Shown here: piece after piece, positions 13,231 to 27,800 of the stretch
How the letters are laid out: each line of letters starts with the position of its first letter
How positions within the stretch are numbered: the stretch's first letter is position 1
Origin: Mesaphorura yosii
Lineage: Eukaryota > Arthropoda > Collembola > Poduromorpha > Tullbergiidae
Reading direction: 5' to 3'
Assembly (NCBI GenBank): GCA_009869945.1
Contig: WIXG01000356.1
Location: forward strand, 1 to 64,000
DNA length: 64,000 nucleotides
Translations under genes and position numbers: made by a program
The notes under the pieces: model-generated
The model's database searches: none
What the model was told of the DNA's origin: nothing
The model's input: the letters and a program-made list of their open reading frames with translations, nothing else

Positions 13231-15358
13231 AGTTTCCGTCATTCTCAAATTCGCATGCCTCCATATTGTACCGTCGTAATGTTCTTGACAAGCATATTAG
13301 ACAATAACGCTTCTATATTGTTGAATTTATCTTTGCAAATGCACGGGGCGCCCTAGCTTTAGCAAATATTACGAATAGGTCAAGTCAATCATGGACGAAT
13401 TGCTAGATTCACTCCAAATTCACTGAATGAATTAAAATGAACTAATGGCTGTATTTCATTTGTTGATTATAGGTAAGTCCAAGAATTTCTCTTCGACCTT
13501 AGGAATGGAAGAAAATGATAACCAATTCGGCCACATTTGAACTGCGAATCTCAAGTCACTCAAGTCAAAAGCCAACTCTTGGAAACCTACCTATCTACAG
13601 TAGTCATTGACTATAAGCCAATTTTGTACATAATGGAATTGGCGTTGTACGAAGCGCAAAATGCTTGATAGCCAATTTGACAATTGAATCTAGCGGAGAA
13701 GTCTTAAATTTTTTACTGTTCTGAATTCCATCCAGAATTAGCTTGCAGCCAGTGACACAACATGGATTGAACAGCTTACTATGCGGGACATTAAGGTGGT
13801 AGTGGCGTGTCGAGCATGTTCATGTGTAGCCATCAAGATCTTGCATTAAACATGATCGTCCAATTATCAAGCCAATTATTATGAAAAACTTGTTTTCAAT
13901 GCCCTGCTTCGAGTTCCAGTGGAAGCCTGATTCAGGTTCTCTCTGACCGAGAGCAAATGGTTGAGGCTAATAATAAATTTGTGTAAAGTGGTAAATGATG
14001 ATCATCATGATTGTTTTATTATTTCTTAATAATGACCACTTCTTACGACATTCTACCATCGTGTAGCTTCTCCAGCTGCTTCTCCGTTGGCTTCTGTGAA
14101 TCCGGCACGACGAAGGATAATGATTAGAATATCAAGCAGTTTTTTCTATCATTCTAATAATATCACTCCTCGAATGACTTTTCAATTTCCAAGCCCATGT
14201 CTTTAATTTGAATTCTTGCACTGTTCGTCCTCCAGGTACAACACGAAGATGTTTTTTTCCTTTCTCTTCGTGCGGATGCGGATTGTTACAATTCCAATCC
14301 CAGGTTCTAAAATCTGAAGAAGTTGATCTCGACTTTAATAGCCTCGTAATAAAATCTCAGCTGCTGCGACTGCTGTTAAGCTATAATCTTTTCTCTTGTT
14401 AAGGCTTGAGAATTGAACAATGGAAAATCTCAAATCTCTACGGTATGAAGTGAAGTACGATCGTTTGCCAACCAGCCAGCAGTAATAATATCCTTCTGTA
14501 ACAAGTTTGATAAGAAGGCAACAAAAGAGCACTCGAGTTCCAGCACCAGCATTTGATGTGGAATTGTGGAATGGAGATGTTCGAAATTGGTTGAGTCATG
14601 CTCCAGGAAGAGCAGGATTAAGACCAGCCAGCAGATACGCAACTCAAGAGGACGGATCACAGCGCTTGAAAATGGGATCTGTTTATTTCATTCTTTTCCG
14701 TCCTCACAGTTGTTTGCATAAAAAACAATCGGGCTGGGATCTCTTTTGTTTTGCTCGTTGCCATTCTTCGTCATCGTTATGATGATCATCTTCCTCCTTT
14801 AACTCTCTTCCCTTCTTCATTAGCCTCATCGTCATGCTCTGTTCTCAGTTCTCCATTTCCCATATGCCTTCTTTCCGGGACCTGTCGCTTTGAGACCCAG
14901 AGCGCTGAAGATATCGAGATAATGAATTTTCACACGCTGTTCTCTTCCTGCGTGCGATTGCCGCGGGTTAGCTGCGTATAGCGTATTTTTATAGAAAAAT
15001 GTTTTAAAATGCAATTCAATTTACTTTTCAATTATCTCCTTCGCGGGCACAGGCACAGATTTCCCGCCTCGACCCTTTTTGAGTACCACACTTCTGCTGC
15101 AAGTGTAGTCGGTACTAAATGGTAGGTGTGACGCTGTAACCCTTTGAACCAATTCAATTATGCTGAATAGAAAAATACTGCTGCTCTTCTGTCGTCTGGT
15201 AACTGCAGTTTATTGTCAGGCGGTTGCTGTCTGACTGTCTGCTGTCCCAGTGTCGGTTCGCACATGTTGTCACCAAGTAATGAATGGTCGGATGAATGAA
15301 CTTGTCAACTTCAAAGCTGTCAAAAATTCTGTGCGTATGTGTACAGTATTTAAATGAC

Positions 15359-15401
15359 ATGTTACAATGTTTACTGTTCCTTGTGGCTTTTAATCTTTCT
15401 G
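15359..15401 (+). CDS. Fas2: Probable first coding exon (signal peptide) of Fas2
   Basis: An ATG at 15359 opens MLQCLLFLVAFNLSG, a short N-terminus with a hydrophobic core typical of a secretory signal peptide. It is followed by a possible donor (G|GTACGG) after the first base of a codon. The next supported Fas2 exon at 24848 begins with the two bases needed to complete that codon (G+GA), giving ...NLSGLVTCQPQ, a plausible cleavage region. Phase, hydrophobicity and the expected position of a signal exon all agree. The donor is not ideal and the implied first intron is 9.4 kb, so another upstream exon could be used instead. Only a transcript would settle this. Confidence 0.55.
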
Positions 15402-18400
15402 GTACGGCACGGCGGCACGGGCGTGGGTCGGCATTCGTGCCCTTTAGCTCAGTCTGCCCGGTAGGGTTTCTGTCAAATGCACTTAAACACCTTTCAAGCG
15501 TAAAGACTCAACACAAACGTTGATGCTTTGAGCTGAGATGAGATGAAACCAAAAGCAAAATGTGTGTGCACATTAAATATGTACAATACTTTGATACTTG
15601 GCATTGGCCAAGAATGCATTGAGACCGGCTCAAAATAATTGGACGTTTTTCCTTAATGCTAATGCTAAACCAATCCAATCCAATAATATACCTCAAAGGC
15701 AGCAGAAGAGAATCGAAGAAGTTGAGCAAACGAGATTTCCAAACACTTTTCCAGCTTACAATTAACAATAGAATTTAAGGTAGCCAAAATCTGTTCCAGT
15801 TTTTATGTTGAATGCAATCTGAAATGTACTTGCTCTACAAGATGCAGTCTGGCTCAGTCCATTGACGAGTGCTTAGCTCATTGTTATAAGATTTACAGAC
15901 TTACCTGCGCAGTTTCAGTCTAAGTTTTACTCTTTACCCTTCAGAATTCAGCTTATTGAGTTTGGCTCACCAGATTATATTTGGGAACTGATTAAGTGTG
16001 GAATGTATGATTAATGTGCGGGTGGAGGTTCCGATAACGAGCCTTGTTTACAATTCGGATAGACCGACTATGCTTTTGCCGTAGATTTGGACGGACGAAC
16101 TCTCCCTTCCATCTTCTTCCAGAAAATTGACACATTTTTCACTGACAGCGTTCGAATTATAATCTAGTTGGACTTTGTAGTATTAGGGACCTTGCGGACA
16201 GAAACCGACAGGCAGTGCAGCTAGCAGCCCGAATAAAACGAGACATTCTGTGAAATGGATTGACATAAAACAGCGCCGAGCGTTTCCTATTGTTGTCCCA
16301 AGCCTATTTTCCTCCTTCTTCATTCCGCATTTCACTTCCTTCTTCCCCTTCCTCGTTTTGTCTCGTTTCAATCAATTATTCACATTGTAGTAAAGGGTTA
16401 GTCAATTGAGGAGATTCGGGCATGTATTTTAAAACACAACTTTACCCGGTTCGTTACTCCTTACACTGCCGCCGCTGCATTTTATCTTTTCTTTTCGCCA
16501 CGCTTAAATATTTCAGGCTCGATTTTCCGTTTTCTTTTCCGCACTGTAAAACGTGTCCTCAGGAGACTCCTTATTGCATTGACGATGACGATGATGATGT
16601 GAATTTGAAAAGACGGAATGCTGGAATTCCAAGCAGTAGGCTAGGAAATTGATTGAATTCTTCGCAGTGTAAGAGATCGGAGTTTCGAGTTTACGATGCA
16701 CCAGCAGATCCGTGAATCCATGATCCGTGAATAATAAGGTTCAAGTTCACGGGCACGGCTGTAAAAATGCATCCAATTGTCAGCACCATTGCTAATGTAG
16801 AAGGAAAGCTGATTTATTTAAGACGCTATTTAAAGAAAGATGACAGTTGCATTCAGTAGTTGACAAATACAATTACAAAATTTTGAGTCCGGAAAGATTA
16901 ACTTGGCATTGTGCGCAAGCTTGAGAAAACGGCAGAATATCTTCCGACTTTTTGCATGCCAGCGTAATTCCCATTATCATCATTTGAATCTGTCACAAAA
17001 CTTCTGAAATCTTCCCGAGAGTTTTTGAACTTGAAAATTTTGTTAATGCGAGTGAGGGTCTGTCTGTCTGCTCTGCATCTTGAAACTTGAAAGCTGTTCA
17101 ACTGTGTCTAATCTAATGAATAATTAAAGACTGCGTAAATGCACTGTAAACACAACCCTCTCACAGTTTTCCAATGTTAACGCACTCTGTGTCCTGTGCG
17201 CCCGCTATGCAAGCCATGAAGCCATAACAAATTAGGCACTTTAGAATACGCATTCTTTAATGTCGTCATTCCTGAAACAAAAGAGCAACGAGAAAGGATT
17301 TAAGGATATTTTCCTCCAAATTCCACCGTCGCTTTGGCGAAGAACCGCATGTCGTGATGAGAGGAACCCACTAATGAGCGTAGCAACCGATTTCTAGCCT
17401 TTACTTTCAGACCGGCCCGTTTCACCCGTTGACAAATTCAGTTAATAATACTCTTTTCCTGTACTGCGTCCCGGTGATTTGCTCGGTTCCGGTGATTTGC
17501 TGTTGTTTCATGTTCATGCCATGCTACTTGCGTTTGAAGTGAAACGCCTTTGATTACAGTAATTCCTTTGGAGCGTCGTACTCACTGGAAACTTAATCTG
17601 ATGAGTTGAGTGTTGAGCGTACAAGCACAATCTAATCTAGACACAAAAATTCCTAATTGCTTCAACTCCTACCAGCGCCAGCTCTCAGAATTACGAGCGT
17701 GGCTTGACATTCGTAGTATATAGTTACAGTCCTTTTTGAACCGATGTGCAAAGCTCAGTGTCCAATTTACTTTCTGATTTGGTTCTCACGACACAAGCCG
17801 AGTGAGCTGTGGCCAATTTAAGCTCTTTAATTTCCTGGCTTTAATCAAAGTCGTAGTGTTGTCGAATAAAACTGCTGCGGAGGCGCAAGTACGGAGTCCT
17901 GGGAAAGTAAACTTTGACGCTTCCGAAAACGACACGATCGTGATGATATCGTGTTGACCGTGCGTATGTACGAATGGCCCGCATAGTACGTGAAGATACT
18001 ATACACATAGTATGTTAGATTAGTTTTGTTTGCGTGAAGTATGAATGAATTAGATGCGTTCGCTGCGTTGCGTTATTCCGATTACGCACAGGAAATTGAT
18101 GATGGGACGCTAGCACAACGGGAATCAGGTGTAGGGTGTGTCGGCCGTTGCAGTATTGTACGTTCATTGATGAGTGTGTGAAGTTTTCCTGGAGAGCGTG
18201 AATTGTTAAAGGGTTACCCACTTCACATCACAACAAAACACACTTCACTCAAGTAATGACTTCCTTGCGCAGCTCAGCAGCACTCATCCCGGGCCTTTGT
18301 CTTGCTCACTTGTTTAAATTTACTCCGCGAGAGTTCATAAACGAGAAACCAGCACAATATGGCACAGGCACATCAGAAGAAGTTGTCAAGCGCTGCGTTG

Positions 18401-21400
18401 TGCTCGCGCCTCGAGTGCTTTAAGTACATCATGCAGCGTTGCAACTATACGACCAGGATCACGTAAATTAAAGTATCGGGCAGCGTGCCATGTGTAACTT
18501 CTGGCTGCATCCGTTTCTGAGTACCTGTTATTATATTGTCAAGTTAATATCCATCCAACTTCCAGCGAGCACCGAGTAGATTGACATCCAAACAAGACGT
18601 GGACCCCGTGGGAACCAGCTTCCCGTGACGCTGAGCCGGTTCCACCTCGATTAACCAAAAAATTGACCAGCGTTGTGAGCACCTTAAAATTATACTTCCT
18701 GGACACTTATGCATTTGAATAAATTTAATTTAAGATCTTCTCATTACATTTCGTATGCACAACTTGACTTCCTTCGAATAATTTCCAATTTATGGCGATA
18801 CTGCTACAACAGACCGAGACCGAGTACGTCTTGTTTTGTGTTGCGCATTTATTGTGACAGGAAGGATTACACTGGGTATTACTCGCATTATGTCCTGGTT
18901 TAAACTCGTTTAAATAAAGGCAATCATTTTCGAGAAGAGTTGAGAGTTGATGATGTTATTTGAGTGTGTTTCCTTTCTTATAATGAAATGAATAACGTTA
19001 ACTCATCTTGTTAGGAGTAATTTTCGAGAACCCCTTCTGTTCTTGAGAGTTTCCAGAATTGGACAACCGCTGGCTGACTTCTCTCGCGGAGCCTCCTTTC
19101 TTTACATAAGAAAGTGCCTAATAACAGTAATTTTACACAGACGGAGTCGCTCTGACAGACTGCTCTTCTTCCAATTTCCAATTGAGTTACTATTCTTACT
19201 CCAAGCCTCAATTGTGTAGGCCGCAGGCAGATGCGGAATGGATTATCATGTTTTAAACATGGCTCAATGACTTCTTCATTCTTCATATCCTATAGTCAAG
19301 ATGATCTTGATGATTAGTTGTAATTTGTTACTGTAGACTGTGGGCTTAAGCATTTCAGAAATTCATTCGATACGATCGAATAAAGGGTTGAATCTTGAAC
19401 CAGCACTTCCAGAACTGGAACTAGTCCATTCATTATGATGGTAATACTGTGGACGCGACGAGAATAAGACGAGAACTGACCATATTGTGGTAACAAGTCA
19501 ATTAAGAGTGTGTCGAAGTTTTCATAGATAATGAAAGGGTGCGATGTAATTTGTTTGCTTTTGTCTCGTGAATCGTGTTCAAATATTGAAATCGTGCTGG
19601 AACTTAATTACTTAATTACTAGTCTCAACTCGTCTCTGCCACTTTTGAGTTTCACGAATTTCACAGCATAACTCACTCGTGTTTGATGGTTTAGCACTTT
19701 TAGCTTTAACTTGAGATAAGATCGAGGTGGTTCGTATTTCTCTAAAGTTTCTTTAATCCAGCTGGGAAATAGGTGTGATAAAAGAGTAAACAACAGGCGA
19801 AAAAACGAAGCAGTAGAACAGCTCGTAAAGCTTTTACTGCGATCATTTGATCTCTCTAATGATATTAAACCATTTATTTCCTCATCCCCGTTGTACTCTC
19901 GCTCGTTTTCCTTAATCTCATTGTCCATCCCATGTCCGGTAAAAAGTTGGGCGCAATAAGTGTGAGGAAAATGAATTGCTGTAAAAAGAAGTGCAATGCA
20001 CAGAGCAGGAAGCACGATGGCGAGGGGAAAGAAGGAAGATCCTCGAAGAAAGGAAAGTGGTGAAATCGTATAATATCATCTTGTCTTTTGGTTTGTCGTG
20101 CCGGGCAGTCCAGCGTAGCCAGTAGCGAGATATCAAGTAATCAATCCCTTAATAATAGAGACGCCGCACCGTGGTCATTCATGGTCATAGTCTCAGAGTT
20201 CGTGAACAATTGATGTTTCTATTTCGTTGCATTCATTCCAAGTTTAGTTGCAGGAAGTTTGAAAGTTTCGACTTTCGACACAAAGCCTCTCCTTAGTTGC
20301 AAACTTGGGAACCTTAAAAGTGAAACTCATTTGCTATGCCCGCGCCCTAGCCTTTCATCACGTACTGCCATCATTTAGGATTACTGCTGAGACTCAATTC
20401 AACCAAGTTTGTTCGGTGCAATCGTGAATCAGAGAATTGTAAAAGCTTGTAAGATTTGTCTTGCATCTTCCTGAGTTTGGTAGCAACAAAGTGCAAGTTC
20501 AAGATCAAGCTCTCCGATCAATAAGTCATTATGTATTTATATGGGACTAAATATAGCTCAAGTTCAAGAAATGTCTCAATTTGTTAGACTGTTTCTTGAA
20601 GTCATAGAATTTATTACTCCACATGCAGTAGAATCTGTAAATCTGTATCAATATTAACCATAGTACAGGAGATGCACGCGTTTAACGATGAAAAATGTGC
20701 TTGTCATAAGTCCTGCTCTTTTACGCTCAATTAAAGTCCCATGTCTCCAGCCAAGATGATGGTAATGAAGGGTTAGATAGTCTGGTAAATGAACTCATTA
20801 CAAATTGTAAACAGACTCCCTTCCTGAAACATTTCTTGTACTATTTATGACTGGAAGTTCATAAAGGTGACGTGGCAAGCAACATAACAGATCACGTTTC
20901 ATGTGTCGTGACAAGGAGTCAGTACTTTGCGCGCTACGCCGACATTCCTCGCCTCAGATCATAGTGTTTTCGATATTTCTGTCATATTTTATGACCAGTC
21001 GTCAAGTTATGTCTTGCACAAGGAAGTTCATCCACAGTTATTGTTTACTTTTTAGGTATGTGCTAAACCAACTGACGATAAAATGTCTATATTTATTTTC
21101 ACAAAACTTGCAGTCGCAGTCGAGATCATCAGATCTTGAGAATCATAACGAACAGGAAAGGCATAGAAGGAAGTCATGCGAATCTTTATGACCGGTGCCG
21201 GTGAGAAGTAAAAGAGTTGTAAAACGCCGAATCTTTTCCTCCACGACGCGTTAATCTTTATGTGTTGTATTTACGCAGCCTTTTTATTATTTGTTCCTGT
21301 GAGACTGTGCAGTCTAACTCAGGCTAAGAACCTTTATGCTTGTTCCTCTTGTCCTTCCTCAGTGAATGAAGCCCATTATCATTATTGTCCGTCCAAATAC

Positions 21401-24400
21401 TTGCACTTTCGATGGATTAATTTTAGCCCTTGCTCTTGAACTTGAATACTCAAGGCTGGAAGAGCCACGAGCGAGTTGAATGGTACTTAGAGGAAATATA
21501 AAGAAAACACATGAAGACAGATTGATTCCCATTTCATCGGATTACAACGATTGGTAATTTTACTTTCCAAGTCTTTATATCTTCCTTGTGCACGCCGACG
21601 TCTAACGAATGTGTCCTGTAACATTGACCATGATCATCCTCTTGATGTATAAGTAAATGTCTCTTCTGGCTCAATGAGTCGGAAGGACTTTTATCCATAC
21701 ATGTACAAGTTAACATCTACTTCTACTGCACACAGTACAAGTTAAAATCACATTGCACGCAGTCTGTCTTCAGTCCGGTTTGCTAACTAAACTAGTTCAA
21801 TTTTATTGATGGTCTACGACAGGCTGGCTTGAATTTTGGAAATCACGAGTGCTAAACAACTTACTGTATCCAGGCAGGCTTCTTATTGCGTGATCTGTCA
21901 GCCTGGCGATGTGAGTGAGTGTCAGATTCTGTCGGCACGAAGCCGAGGTGAATGTTTAGAATTCAAGAAGGCGACTGTCCTCTTGAGACAAGAGAGGACC
22001 GAGTGATGGCAGCGTTCTGGTACTTTATTTGTATAGCCATGCGAGAAAAGATTGACGGACGAAGTGAGAAAAGCGCATTATGTGTGAAGTGAGCTTTTAA
22101 TACATAACGATGGAAAGCCTAGCAACTGGCAGTGGCTGTGGCGGAGTCCCAGAGTGTACTTCGGACGTACGTCTAACGAGTTTCTTACAGTCCACTCGCG
22201 CGAACGTGAATTCATTCTTGGATTTCGTGTTGATGTCTTCGTGGCTCGTTTTTCTTGAGCAAAGGACCGACTGACTACTGCATGCCCGGCACTGGCATCA
22301 GTAGCTCAGTATTGAGTTCTTGAGATAAAGTTTTATTGATTTCTTTTCTCTTAGACACCGTCATTATCATCAAATTACATCCTTACTGCCTGCTTTCTCC
22401 TTTCCCGCATTCATCCTCATGTCTTGAAGGAAATCTTGAGAACCCAAGCGGCATTAAAGTGGTATTAACATTGAAACACACTCAGGAAAAGTATTCATGA
22501 TTGAGATGTGAGTAAGAACAAAGCAAAACAAAAAAATAATGCACATAATGGGCTCAGGCTGAGTCATAAACAAAACTTGACAACCAAGTTCCTGTCTTGC
22601 AATGCAATGAGACATGACGCTAGCAGTGGGATTGAATTTCATTGACGTGTAATAAAATCTGTGCAAGTCATTATTCTAGATGCACACCGAGTAAAGTTAT
22701 CTGCGCTGTCCGTCTGACAGCGGACGCTGAGCAATTGTGAATCTTAAGAGCGAATCAAGCATATAATATCTTGTTATTTTTCACATCGCATTGTAATGTA
22801 TGAATACTTACTTACAATTTTGTCAGCACCCCGGCTGCGAAGGCACGAATGCAACGCAAGAGAGAAGAAAATACATGCAAGTATTTGTTGTCAAAACAGC
22901 ACATATCCAAGCACCAGCACGGGATAAAGTGCACTCATACAGGAGGATAAGATACAGATGGGAAATCGAAATCGAAACCGTAACAAATAACAACGAATCC
23001 TCCAAATGTAAATCACCTGTGTTCACTGTTCACTTCTGGTTCCCATTTCCATTAGGATTTTGTTAAAAACAACCCTCACCGACTCTTCCCTTGAGCGAGC
23101 TTGAGTGAAGCTTTCACACTGTGAACTGTGAGAAAGAGCTTTTTTACTTTTTACTATCGTCTCGGACTGAGCATTCATTGATTTTCATTGTGTTGGGGCA
23201 TCGCACGAGAGATCAATTTGTGGACAGGAGTTGTCCCCATGGTGTAGTGTTTGTCTGCCTGCACTTAAGTCCATGCTGAGCATGCGATGGAATTCGTTCA
23301 CACAAAGGACAACAACGAGAATGGAAGTGTCAAAGATGTTCATAAATAATAATTCCTGGAAGTACAAATTATCGAAATAAAATCGGTGCATCCAATTGCA
23401 ACGCATTATTTTGTGTTGTGACATGACAAACCCATTCTTCTGCATTATATTTGGGCGACCTGGTGCGATGCACTCAAATAGAAAGTAATGCATCCCTATG
23501 AAGAAGCTAGAAGCTTTTAGTATTTTGAATGAATAGGCAATTCTTGTCCTTTATAGCGCGGTGCATTGGAATTTACATAAAGCTCCAATAACACTTAATA
23601 ATACGGAGCAATAATAACATTATGGGTTTTATTGTAACACACTGCTAAGAAAGCATGAAAGGAAGAGATGGAATAGAGAGGTGTCATATAAATATTCTTG
23701 ACAATTGTGCACGATGCATGTAATCCGTTAGCATTCGCATTCCATGCATATTTAACTCCTTGAGAAGAGTCAATAAACGAGATTCTCTCTATCGTATTCC
23801 AATTTCAAAATCCATAATGCTCGGTTTTGAATGCATTTATTTATTTTGCAAAGTCAACAGCATTTCGGCCTTTAGGCGCAGGCTCATCTATTTTTCTAGG
23901 CAATGAAAATAGTGCAATTCCTATTATATTTGGATGAAATATATTTATTACACGGGATTCATCATAATGCGAGATAAATGCCAGACTTTCAAGTTCGGTT
24001 GTGTGAACAGGGGATAAAAGAACGCTAGAAATGCAATGCAGCGCAGCGCGGAGATGCACTTCTTCAAGACGTCTTCGTCTCAACTCAACACATTCTCGAA
24101 ATAATAAATTGAAACCGAAGCTCAGCTGCAGCGACCGAGGCAGGGCAGTGCAGGGCAAGGATTTGGTTTCATTTTTTCACCGGTTGCCGGTTTTCGCCCA
24201 GTGCTAGCGTCTTCTTATCTTGAATCTCGTTGTCAGCGCTGCTTTGATAACGCAACGCCTGAGCACACAAACGTGACTAGCTAGGATCCACCACCAGGCC
24301 AAGCAATTGAATGAGCTATGAATACGTAATCCGGTGCGCAGCGCGCGCGGCAGTGCGGGGGATGGAACGAATATATTTACGGCAGACAGCGTAAAAAGAG

Positions 24401-24847
24401 AAAGAAACAAAACGTCCTCAGTGATAATTTATGCATGACATTTTTATCATCGGTGCTTGTGTTTGTGAGTCGCAAAGTCGCGATGCAATAGCGCTGCAAA
24501 TAGCAAATACGAATTTGAATGCAATGTTTCATACTGTCAACTCTCCTTTTCCTAAAATGAGTAAATTATGCAACATTATGCAGAGAACAGGAAATGCAGG
24601 GATGAAAACTGCATTCAGATTGTACATGCAGCACTTTACGTGGCGGTGGTGTAACGAAAGCGAACAGCTTTCCCCACTCAGCAATATTATAAGTGGTTGC
24701 TTGAATTAAAGATGATGGGTCCAATGAAATACGTACAAATACGGCAATTTATTTAAAAGTAATTCTGCGGGTTGATTCTCAGTTCTCAGGTTTTGTGTGT
24801 GAACTGAAAGTAATTCTCCAATTATGTCTTTTGCCTCCTTGTTACAG
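15402..24847 (+). other. Inferred first intron of Fas2
   Basis: If the exon at 15359 is correct, these 9.4 kb are the first intron. I see no convincing exon in it on either strand. It holds one small direct repeat (17471-17501). Long first introns are common in neural adhesion genes and often carry enhancers, but nothing here shows that directly. Confidence 0.45.
17471..17501 (+). repeat. Direct repeat of CCGGTGATTTGCT
   Basis: Two exact 13-base copies at 17471-17483 and 17489-17501, 18 bases apart, inside the first intron of Fas2. No function is evident. Confidence 0.6.
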
Positions 24848-27800
24848 GACTCGTGACTTGTCAACCGCAGCCTAATGATGCAAGACTGGTTATACCAACT
24901 GGAGACCAATTAGCGGCTGTTGGGAAGCCGAAGATGTACACGTGCGAGGCTGAGGTCATCACGCCCGAGCTGGTCAAAGATCTCAAGTGGTACTGGCCCG
25001 ATGGACAAGAAGTACTTCCTCTCAGCTTGCTGAACAGGTAAATATTTAACAGTTGAGTTTCAGCCGGCAACCTCTGACTTTGCGCATTGTAATTGTCATT
25101 CATTCGCGCGTTACGACTTAAAGCACAATCGGCAATCGTGAGAGAGTACAAATGATTACTACTGAAAGATACGCGTTATAAATAGAAGTAGAGCGGTTGT
25201 CGGATATGCAGGTAATATCCACTTCCGCTCTTTGCTGATAATCATTCCCAAAATAAGGCGTACGTCAAATTATTAGAATAAACGCGTCAGTTACGTGCAC
25301 TCGATTTCAGTGTGCACGCTGGGAGAGCAGCCCCGCGCACAGTGAAGTAGGTAGGCACAGTGAGAACCCTCATTAAGTTCCTTCCACACCGAGTTTAACT
25401 TGTTTATTCTGGCGATTATTTAATTTCGCTGGTGCCGCTGCAATTTCTCTCTCACTCGACTCAACAGACGGAGGTAGACATTACGCACTGCATCATGTCA
25501 CGAACTTCCTGGAAAAGGAGCTGTTCATTGGACATTAATTTATGAGTCAGATGACGGCGATTATAATCGTACCATACCGATCATTAAAAGTGTCACTGGT
25601 ATTCCCCGTTTCCATTTCCCTTGCCAGGCTCGGCCAGGCAGCTACCGTCTTTCGTCTTTCAGTCTGATCGTGACTCGTGACTGCAACGCAAGCAGATTTT
25701 CTCTTGCTTTCTCAGGCCAATGGCAATGTTAATGTAATGCAATAGAAATGCTAAGAATGCTTTCAACGGAACAAGGGAGGACTTTTTTTTGCATTTGGGG
25801 AATGCCAGAATGATAACATCATTACCTTCACGTCCAAGTTTCCGTCTGGCTGTCTACGCAAATGCAAATCTTAATGGTTTACTCCGAGATTGAGGACAAA
25901 CCGCCGTATCAATTTACATGGGGTCTTAATAAGCGTCGTAGTCGTGTACACGTAATCACTCAATGTCATACCGTGCAAGGCAAGCAATATCGGGTTACAA
26001 GCTTATGCTTTGGATTTCTTGTAAACGGGGAAAGTAAACTAATTAGGCTGGCGTTTACTCCAAGTCGCGATCCACAATTCGTGGATTCCGATTATTTTAC
26101 ATTTGCGCCAGCGCTGGTTAAAATAATTTGTCAACTTGCATTAATGCAAGATGGCTTTAGAGATTTACTCTTTCTGTCCTTATACAATAGAGTAATTTTT
26201 ATTTACTCGCTGTTTCTATTTCTTTTCTTGTCTTGTGAATCTTTCCAAGTGAAGAATCGTGGCCCAGGTAAACACTTATCTTCGAAGTTTGCGTGGACTA
26301 ACTGTGTGCTAGCGATTACTCTACCCGCAGAATAGAACACATAGAACACAACGGTTTCATAGTGTAGCCTCATAGCCTATAGTAGACCTGCCTATGAGAT
26401 TTAGAAATTATTTAGCTACATATTAAATCCAAAAGCCAAGTTAGTGTGAATGTGCAAATGTCACCAGCCATGAACCCTAACGCTGTGAATATTTGATATC
26501 TGCTTGACTGAATGTGAGTATGGGAGCCTTTGACTATTACCGGTGAATGTTGAGAATGATTATATTATATGAGAGAAAAATTTCATACATTTTTAAAATG
26601 TCAACAGAGAGAAAAGATTAAGTTTTCCACTTTCAACATTCGCACCTTGTTAATTCCCTTGGTTTGGCGGAGATGGCAAAGTTAAAGCCTTTAAGCCATC
26701 ATTTTTGTTATTTTCCAAGCCCGAGTTCCCTTTACTAGAGCGCCTCTTTTTCTTTTTTGATGCTTCATCCTTTATTTGTCATCTTTCCTCTCCGGGATGA
26801 CACAATGGTCCATTTGTATTTACTTTATCTCTCTGGTTTGCTTTTTAATCTTGCCTGCGTCTACAATACAACTTTGTCAAGTGGGATGTTTGTTTTCGAG
26901 GTGTATTTCCCTTCTTGTGATCTCTTATTTTATGCTTCCTCTTCCTAAACTTTGGACTCCAGTGCGACTTTCTCAAACGCGTACCGTATGTGTGAATCGA
27001 ATGAATGACTACAAACGTGAGTAAACGGTTGTCTTGATTGCTGATGTAATAATATGTTGAATGAATGCAATAAGCGAATCAACATTTAATTGCCCGTTGA
27101 GTTGTGCAGAAAGTTTTTGACAAGAGTAAAAATGTCCGCCTGAATTTTCTGAATGACTGAAAGTGAAATGTTAATGACAGATGAATCTTTGATGGTTGAA
27201 AGCGTTGAGAGAATCCTTAACTAGTGTAAATTATTGTCAACCGTGGGAAATGTGCGTGGGTGTTGCTTGAGTGGGTGAAAGTCCATTGATTCTGTAGGCC
27301 CATAAAATTTAGCATTTCTAAGACGTTTGCTGATTTTCGCAGAGTGGAATTACTGACGGAACAAGCAGGAGCTCTGAGTCTTTACTTCAGTTCTGCACAG
27401 CCTGAAGATGAGGGAACCTACCGCTGTACAGCAACTTACGCCAACACGCAATATCTGACTGCGAACTTTACACTCAAAACTTACGGTTAGCCTGGGAACC
27501 AGCGTACAAAAAATGGAAAGCCTTTAGCGTGAACTGATTTCACTTCCTTCATTGCAGTTCCGATAACCTTTGAGGACGCGCCAACAAATCAATTCGCCGT
27601 CAAGAACTCCGACTACAAAATCAAATGCCGTGTTCGAGGAGATCCACAACCAATTATTGGTTTATATATTATAATTAATATTAATTATATATTAACTATA
27701 TATTAATTATATTAATTATTGATATAGATTGGAAGAAAGATCACCGTCCCATCGTGTCAACTGTTGATGATGGTAATACGGCGGTTCATTCAGCACGTTC

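Larger units (their letters stand above)
1..15358. other. Long intergenic region upstream of Fas2, no supported gene
   Basis: About 15 kb of AT-leaning DNA in which I could not assemble any multi-exon gene on either strand. It contains scattered open frames, the longest with an ATG being at 6931-7464, plus several short palindromes and direct repeats. It may hold regulatory DNA for Fas2 or the 5' flank of a gene lying left of the window. I see no tRNA, rRNA or transposon with recognisable ends. Confidence 0.5.

Noticed and set aside
19608-20015. 135-codon minus frame with a signal-peptide-like start
   Set aside because: The frame starts at GTG and I found no in-frame ATG close upstream. The rest resembles no secreted family.
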